64,000 nt of DNA from Paludibaculum sp. (GTDB lineage Bacteria; Acidobacteriota; Terriglobia; Bryobacterales; Bryobacteraceae). Of this stretch, positions 60,253 to 64,000 are shown one piece after another. The notes beneath the pieces are model-generated. The model was given only the letters and a program-made list of their open reading frames with translations, had not been told where the DNA came from and made no database searches. The stretch covers positions 62,001 through 126,000 of the forward strand of contig JARKQJ010000198.1 in assembly GCA_029973955.1 (NCBI GenBank), read 5' to 3'. A program made the position numbers and the translations under genes. Within the stretch, counting starts at the first letter, position 1, and each line of letters begins with the position of its first letter.

Positions 60253-62274
60253 CTACATGATCGCCGTCGGAGGCGCCGGTTCGTTCGGATCGCCCGCCTT
60301 CGTCAGCGGCCAGCGAACCATCAGGAACGCCAGCAGCGCCAGCACGATCAGGCCTGCCGCGGTCGGCGGCTCCGCGAAGAAGCTGAAAATCGAAGCCAGC
60401 GGCTTGTCCGCGATGTTGAATCCGGCCTTCACCAGGCCCATCAACGCTTCGCCCGCAATCAGACCCGACGCGATCAGCACCGCTGCGTTCTCCACCCGCG
60501 CCTTCTGCGCGTCGTTGAACCCCTGCTTGTCCCGGTAGCGATCCATCAGCCACCGGATCACGCCGCCCGTGAAGATCGCAAACGTCGTCTCCAGCGGCAG
60601 GTACATGCCCACCGAAAACAGCATCGGACTCTTCACCTGCAGCAGGATCAAAGCTATGCCCATCCCGATGCCGGTCACCACCAGCGGCCACGCCATGTCG
60701 CCGCCGACGATGCCCTGGCTCAACATCGCCATCAGGCCCGCCTGCGGCGCGCTCAGCTTCGGATCGCCAAAGCCGATGCCGCCCTCCTTGATGTTGCCCT
60801 GGTGCAGCATCCACAGCGGGAAGTACAGCACCAGACCCGACACCAGAATGCCGATGAAATCGCCGATCTGCATCGAGCGCGGCGTGCCGCCCAGGATGTG
60901 GCCCACCTTCAGGTCCTGCAGCATCTCGCCCGCTACCGCCGACGAGACGCATACCACCGCCGCCACGCCCAGCACTGCCGCAACGCCGGCCAGTCCTTTC
61001 ACCCCGATCGCTACCATCAGCAGCGCCGCCACAATCAGCGTCGACAGCGTCAACCCCGAAATCGGGTTATTCGACGAACCGATGATGCCCACCAGGTTGC
61101 CCGATACCGCCGCGAAGAAGAACCCCAGCACGATCATCACCGCCGCGGCCACAACCGCGCCCGGCAGAGACTGCGCGAAGAAGTTGTACAGCAGCACCAT
61201 CGCTCCAAACGTGATCGCCAGTCCCATGAACACCAGCTTGAAGCTCAGGTCGATCTGCGTCCGGTCCTGCGCTTCGCCCTGTCCGCCGGCCTTCTTCAGG
61301 TCCGCCACCGCGCGCTTGATGCCTGTCGCCAGCGAGTTCCGCATCTTGAACATCGTGTAGCTCGCGCCCACCAGCATGCCGCCCACTGCAATCGGCCGCA
61401 CGATGCTCCGCCATACGTTGTTCGATACCGCGTCCCAGGCCTGCTCGCCCGCGCCCGGCGGCAGCGTCTTGGAAAGCTCCGGCCCCAGGAAGTAAACCAG
61501 CAGCGGAACCATCAGGCCCCACGCCATCAGCCCGCCCGCGAAATTCAATGCGCCCAGCCGCGGCCCGATAATGTAGCCCACGCCCAGGTACGCCGGCGCC
61601 ACCGCCGGCAGCGAGAACTTCGACAGCCCGCCGACGCTCACCGCGCCCGACGAGCCCAGCTTCACTGCGCTCTTGCCCAGTTCGCCTACCTTCAACAGGA
61701 AATCCTTGCTCGCCGAGAACAGCCTGAACTCGCCCAGCAGGAACGTGATCCCGCCCACGCCCATCGCCTGGAACAGCGTCGAGGCCGCGTCCGCGCCACG
61801 CTGCCCCGCTTTGTGGATCTCCGCCGCCGCCGAAGACTCCGGATACGGCAGCTCCGGATCCTCCACCATCACCCTTCGCAGCAATGTCACAAACAGGATG
61901 CCCAACGTCCCGCCCACCAGCATCAGCGCGCTCGACTGCCAGTACGCCTCGAACGAATCGAATGCCGGCCATGCCTTCACAATCACAAAAGCCGGAATCG
62001 TGAAGATCGCGCCCGCCGCCACGGATTCGCCAATGCTGCCCACCGTTCGGGCAATGTTCTCTTCCAGAATTGAGCCCTTGAACACTCGCAGCACTGCCAT
62101 CCCGATCACCGCCGCCGGGTACGTGGCCGCAATCGTCTGGCCTGCACGCAATCCCAGGTAAGCGTTCGCGGCGCCTAGCACCACCGTCATGATCAACCCC
62201 AGGAAGACCGCGCGGAACGTAAACTCGGACATCTTCATGTCCGGAGGAACAAATGGTTTGTATTCTTTTGCCAT
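60253..62274 (-). CDS. OPT-family oligopeptide transporter
   Basis: Inner-membrane transporter of 673 residues of the oligopeptide/siderophore (OPT) family. About fourteen helices are visible. Family-like segments are FLGLIMTVVLGAANAYLGLRAGQTI, then GESVAAGAIFTIPAFVI, and PYPESSAAAEIHKAG in a cytoplasmic loop. GDFIGILVSGLVLYFPLWMLHQG and LPLETTFAIFTGGVIRWLMD lie in the C-terminal half. Substrate is probably a peptide, as usual for this family. The start has AGGGAG 10 nt upstream, and a TATGAT -10-like box lies further up. Confidence 0.93.
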   Translation of the reverse strand: MAKEYKPFVPPDMKMSEFTFRAVFLGLIMTVVLGAANAYLGLRAGQTIAATYPAAVIGMAVLRVFKGSILEENIARTVGSIGESVAAGAIFTIPAFVIVKAWPAFDSFEAYWQSSALMLVGGTLGILFVTLLRRVMVEDPELPYPESSAAAEIHKAGQRGADAASTLFQAMGVGGITFLLGEFRLFSASKDFLLKVGELGKSAVKLGSSGAVSVGGLSKFSLPAVAPAYLGVGYIIGPRLGALNFAGGLMAWGLMVPLLVYFLGPELSKTLPPGAGEQAWDAVSNNVWRSIVRPIAVGGMLVGASYTMFKMRNSLATGIKRAVADLKKAGGQGEAQDRTQIDLSFKLVFMGLAITFGAMVLLYNFFAQSLPGAVVAAAVMIVLGFFFAAVSGNLVGIIGSSNNPISGLTLSTLIVAALLMVAIGVKGLAGVAAVLGVAAVVCVSSAVAGEMLQDLKVGHILGGTPRSMQIGDFIGILVSGLVLYFPLWMLHQGNIKEGGIGFGDPKLSAPQAGLMAMLSQGIVGGDMAWPLVVTGIGMGIALILLQVKSPMLFSVGMYLPLETTFAIFTGGVIRWLMDRYRDKQGFNDAQKARVENAAVLIASGLIAGEALMGLVKAGFNIADKPLASIFSFFAEPPTAAGLIVLALLAFLMVRWPLTKAGDPNEPAPPTAIM

Positions 62275-62468
62275 TCGGATGAAACTCCCTGAACCGCCAA
62301 AATCATACCCGTTTCGGGGGAGTTCTCGCTACTGCGTCATTTCCCCCACCCCGCAGCCATCCCCCCAGACTGCCTTCGGACCCGGAAGTCCTCTAAAAAG
62401 TACAGCTTCACTTCCCGTCCCGGAATGGCCCTTCGGTTGCACTACTATTCGCGGAGCCCCAACTTACA

Positions 62469-62720
62469 ATGGCATACGTAATCACCGACACTTGCACCAA
62501 AGACAACCACTGCATCGAAGCCTGCCCTGTGAACTGCATTCATCCCACACCGGAAGAGGCTGGCTACGAGGAAGTCCCCCAGCTCTACATCCACCCGACC
62601 GAATGCATCGACTGCGGCGCCTGCGTCCCCGTCTGCCCCACTAACTCGATCTACGTCCTCGATGAACTCCCCGCCGAAATGGCCGAGTTCGCGGACAAGA
62701 ACGCCGCTTACTACGCCTAG
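62469..62720 (+). CDS. fdxA: FdxA-type ferredoxin, 7Fe/8Fe
   Basis: Electron carrier of 83 residues with two cluster motifs. The first reads Cys9, Cys15, Cys19-Pro and Cys23, in the style of 3Fe/4Fe FdxA ferredoxins (CTKDNHCIEACPVNCIHP). The second is Cys46, Cys49, Cys52 and Cys56-Pro (CIDCGACVPVCP). The insert GYEEVPQLYIHP separates them. A TACTAT box about 20 nt upstream could be the -10. A strong terminator follows. Confidence 0.95.
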   Translation: MAYVITDTCTKDNHCIEACPVNCIHPTPEEAGYEEVPQLYIHPTECIDCGACVPVCPTNSIYVLDELPAEMAEFADKNAAYYA

Positions 62721-62766
62721 ACCTTCCCCCCGAGGCTGCTTCCTCCGCAGCCTCATCGTTGTACCC

Positions 62767-62803
62767 AACCCGGCTCACAGACCTCCTCCCTGTGAGCCGG
62801 GTT
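62767..62803 (+). terminator. Rho-independent terminator after the ferredoxin gene
   Basis: A perfect 14-bp stem, starting AACCCGGCTCACAG, with a 9-nt loop lies 46 nt after the stop. The T-rich tail GTTCTGTTCC follows. The structure would also be strong in the opposite direction. Confidence 0.85.
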
Positions 62804-62882
62804 GTTCTGTTCCTCCATCGGTCTGGCCGGGCCCTGCTTGCGGCTGCGAAACTCTCCTTCTCCGCGTTGCCCCTGCCCCCCG

Positions 62883-63485
62883 ATGTATCATTCCCCAGTG
62901 GACCTCGCCTCCGCCATCCTTACTCTTTTCCTCATCCTCGATCCGCTCGGCAATATCCCCGTCTTCCTCTCCGTCCTCCGCCAAGTCCCGCCCGAGCGCC
63001 GCCGCCGCGTTCTCCTGCGCGAAATCTGCCTCGCCTACCTCGTCCTGCTCGCCTTCCTCTTCCTGGGCAAGTCGTTCCTTCTGTTCCTGGGCCTGAACCG
63101 AGAAACCATCAGCATCGCCGGCGGCATCGTCCTCTTCCTCATCGCCATCCGCATGATCTTCCCCAGGGAGTCCTTCTCGCAGTCCGAATCCTTCGAAGGC
63201 GAACCCTTCATCGTCCCGCTCGCCATCCCCCTCTTCGCCGGACCCTCCGCCTTCGCCGCCCTCCTGCTCATGGAACGCTCAACGCCCGGCGGACAGCAGG
63301 CCCTCCTCCTGGCCATGACCATCGCTTGGGCTGCCAGCGGCCTCATCCTCCTGGCGTCGTCGTTCTTCTATCGAATCCTCCGCGAGCGCGGGCTCATCGC
63401 CATGGAGCGGCTGATGGGCATGGTGCTCGTCATGCTCGCCGTCCAGATGTTCATGAACGGCGTGAAAGCTTCTCTGGCTCGTTAG
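62883..63485 (+). CDS. MarC-family membrane protein
   Basis: Integral membrane protein of 200 residues with about six helices, matching the MarC/YchE family of uncertain function. The start at 62883 (MYHSPVDLASAILTLFLILD) is preferred over an upstream frame. Typical segments are LILDPLGNIPVFLSVL, then FLLFLGLNRETISIAGGIVLFLIA, FIVPLAIPLFAGPSAFA and ERLMGMVLVMLAVQMFMNGV. It overlaps the convergent thioesterase gene by 4 nt. Confidence 0.92.
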   Translation: MYHSPVDLASAILTLFLILDPLGNIPVFLSVLRQVPPERRRRVLLREICLAYLVLLAFLFLGKSFLLFLGLNRETISIAGGIVLFLIAIRMIFPRESFSQSESFEGEPFIVPLAIPLFAGPSAFAALLLMERSTPGGQQALLLAMTIAWAASGLILLASSFFYRILRERGLIAMERLMGMVLVMLAVQMFMNGVKASLAR

Positions 63486-64000
63486 CGCGCAGAGCCGCTC
63501 CGCCACGTCCACCGCACCCGCGTGACCACCTTCTCCCCCACGCGAAGTACCTGCCGCGTCTCACCATGCCCCACCCACGAGGAGATCTCCACCGAATCCC
63601 CCAGCAGAGCCTCCCCCAGGTAGTCCACATCCAGCCTCCGGCAGTCCCCGGCACCTCCCCCCAACGCATCCCAAGCCCAGCCCACATACGAAACGTTGTT
63701 CGCATGCACGTTCTCATCCAGATCCGCTTCCACCACGAGATGCGAACTCACCCGATCCGCTGCCCCGGAGGCCTCCCACCCCGCATCCGGCGCCACTCCG
63801 GTGTCCTTCCCCGGAAATGCCAGCGTCGAGAACTCCCCCGGCAGCCGCGAAACCCGCTTGCTCCCCCGGTCCACAATCAACCAGATCGACGCCGCCTCCG
63901 CCAGCAGCGCACCGCCCGCGGTTCGCAATTCCAGGTCCCGCCAAGCCCGTACTCCCGCAGTCCGCCGCGAAGGCCAGGTTCCCACCGCCACTCGCTCTCC
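63482..64000 (-). CDS. Acyl-ACP thioesterase-like protein (N-terminus outside window)
   Basis: Partial frame running off the right edge, 172 residues visible. It resembles the C-terminal half of FatA/FatB-type acyl-ACP thioesterases, which release fatty acids from acyl carrier protein. Visible hotdog-fold parts are LLAEAASIWLIVDRGSKRVSRLP, VSSHLVVEADLDENVHANNVSYVGWAWDAL (with the Asn-His-type active region DENVHANN) and RLDVDYLGEALLGDSVEISSW. The apparent GTG at 63991 is internal, because the frame continues as GERVAVGTW. Cellular role is probably fatty acid supply. Confidence 0.8.
   Translation of the reverse strand, partial: GERVAVGTWPSRRTAGVRAWRDLELRTAGGALLAEAASIWLIVDRGSKRVSRLPGEFSTLAFPGKDTGVAPDAGWEASGAADRVSSHLVVEADLDENVHANNVSYVGWAWDALGGGAGDCRRLDVDYLGEALLGDSVEISSWVGHGETRQVLRVGEKVVTRVRWTWRSGSAR

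Noticed and set aside
1-64000. CRISPR array, insertion sequence or prophage
   Set aside because: No regularly spaced repeats, transposase motifs or phage structural proteins were seen anywhere in the window.

Overview
The window is a high-GC, densely packed bacterial chromosome segment that most resembles an Acidobacteriota of the Solibacter/Bryobacter type. Supporting this are an acidobacterial VWFA-related protein next to an Oar-type TonB-dependent receptor, many secreted carbohydrate-active enzymes, and short intergenic gaps. This placement rests on recognised family content, not on a database search. No phage, insertion sequence or CRISPR array was seen.

Layout. 1-3927 (- strand) is a Tol-Pal envelope cluster: tolQ, tolR, a TolA/TonB-like protein, tolB, and pal cut by the window edge. 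4090-7635 holds recN, a small cupin and a fucose-isomerase-like enzyme. 7724-7800 is tRNA-Pro(UGG), followed by a lower-GC islet (about 7801-11160) with a candidate PD-(D/E)XK nuclease, a DUF6236-like partner, one orphan ORF and a HicBA toxin-antitoxin pair. 11170-16220 is a LamB-like porin and S9 peptidase operon. 16286-19209 is a secreted heparinase-type lyase coupled to a secreted ankyrin protein. 19181-29011 holds a BASS transporter, rhamnose isomerase, two metallophosphoesterases, and a run of PfkB kinase, GT39-like protein, DapF-like protein and large glycosidase-like protein. 29041-36382 is a surface-polysaccharide region: a sulfatase-like membrane protein, a kinase-like/methyltransferase fusion and a 46-residue DPGSG membrane protein, then a GtrII-like/methyltransferase/GtrB-like trio. 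36395-41368 carries housekeeping genes: STAS protein, threonine aldolase, HemW, frataxin-like, DinB, a hydrolase and a lytic transglycosylase. 41460-46987 is the TonB receptor/VWFA pair. 46989-64000 holds glycosyltransferase, GH2, S41, esterase, PlsC, CDGSH, GH88, spermidine-synthase-like, OPT transporter, ferredoxin, MarC and a partial thioesterase.

Together the genes suggest an organism that degrades plant or microbial polysaccharides (rhamnose, uronic acids, galactosides) and decorates its own envelope. Few transcription regulators are visible.

Three larger-scale signals stand out. First, the + strand is G-rich in roughly the first 30 kb and C-rich after about 38 kb whatever the gene direction, which suggests that replication forks converge near 36-38 kb. 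Second, at least eight genes have a TANNNT -10-like box only 6-8 nt before the start codon, suggesting leaderless mRNAs. Third, the tRNA-Pro islet carries an uncharacterised nuclease/DUF6236 pair, the best candidate here for an undescribed defence-type system.
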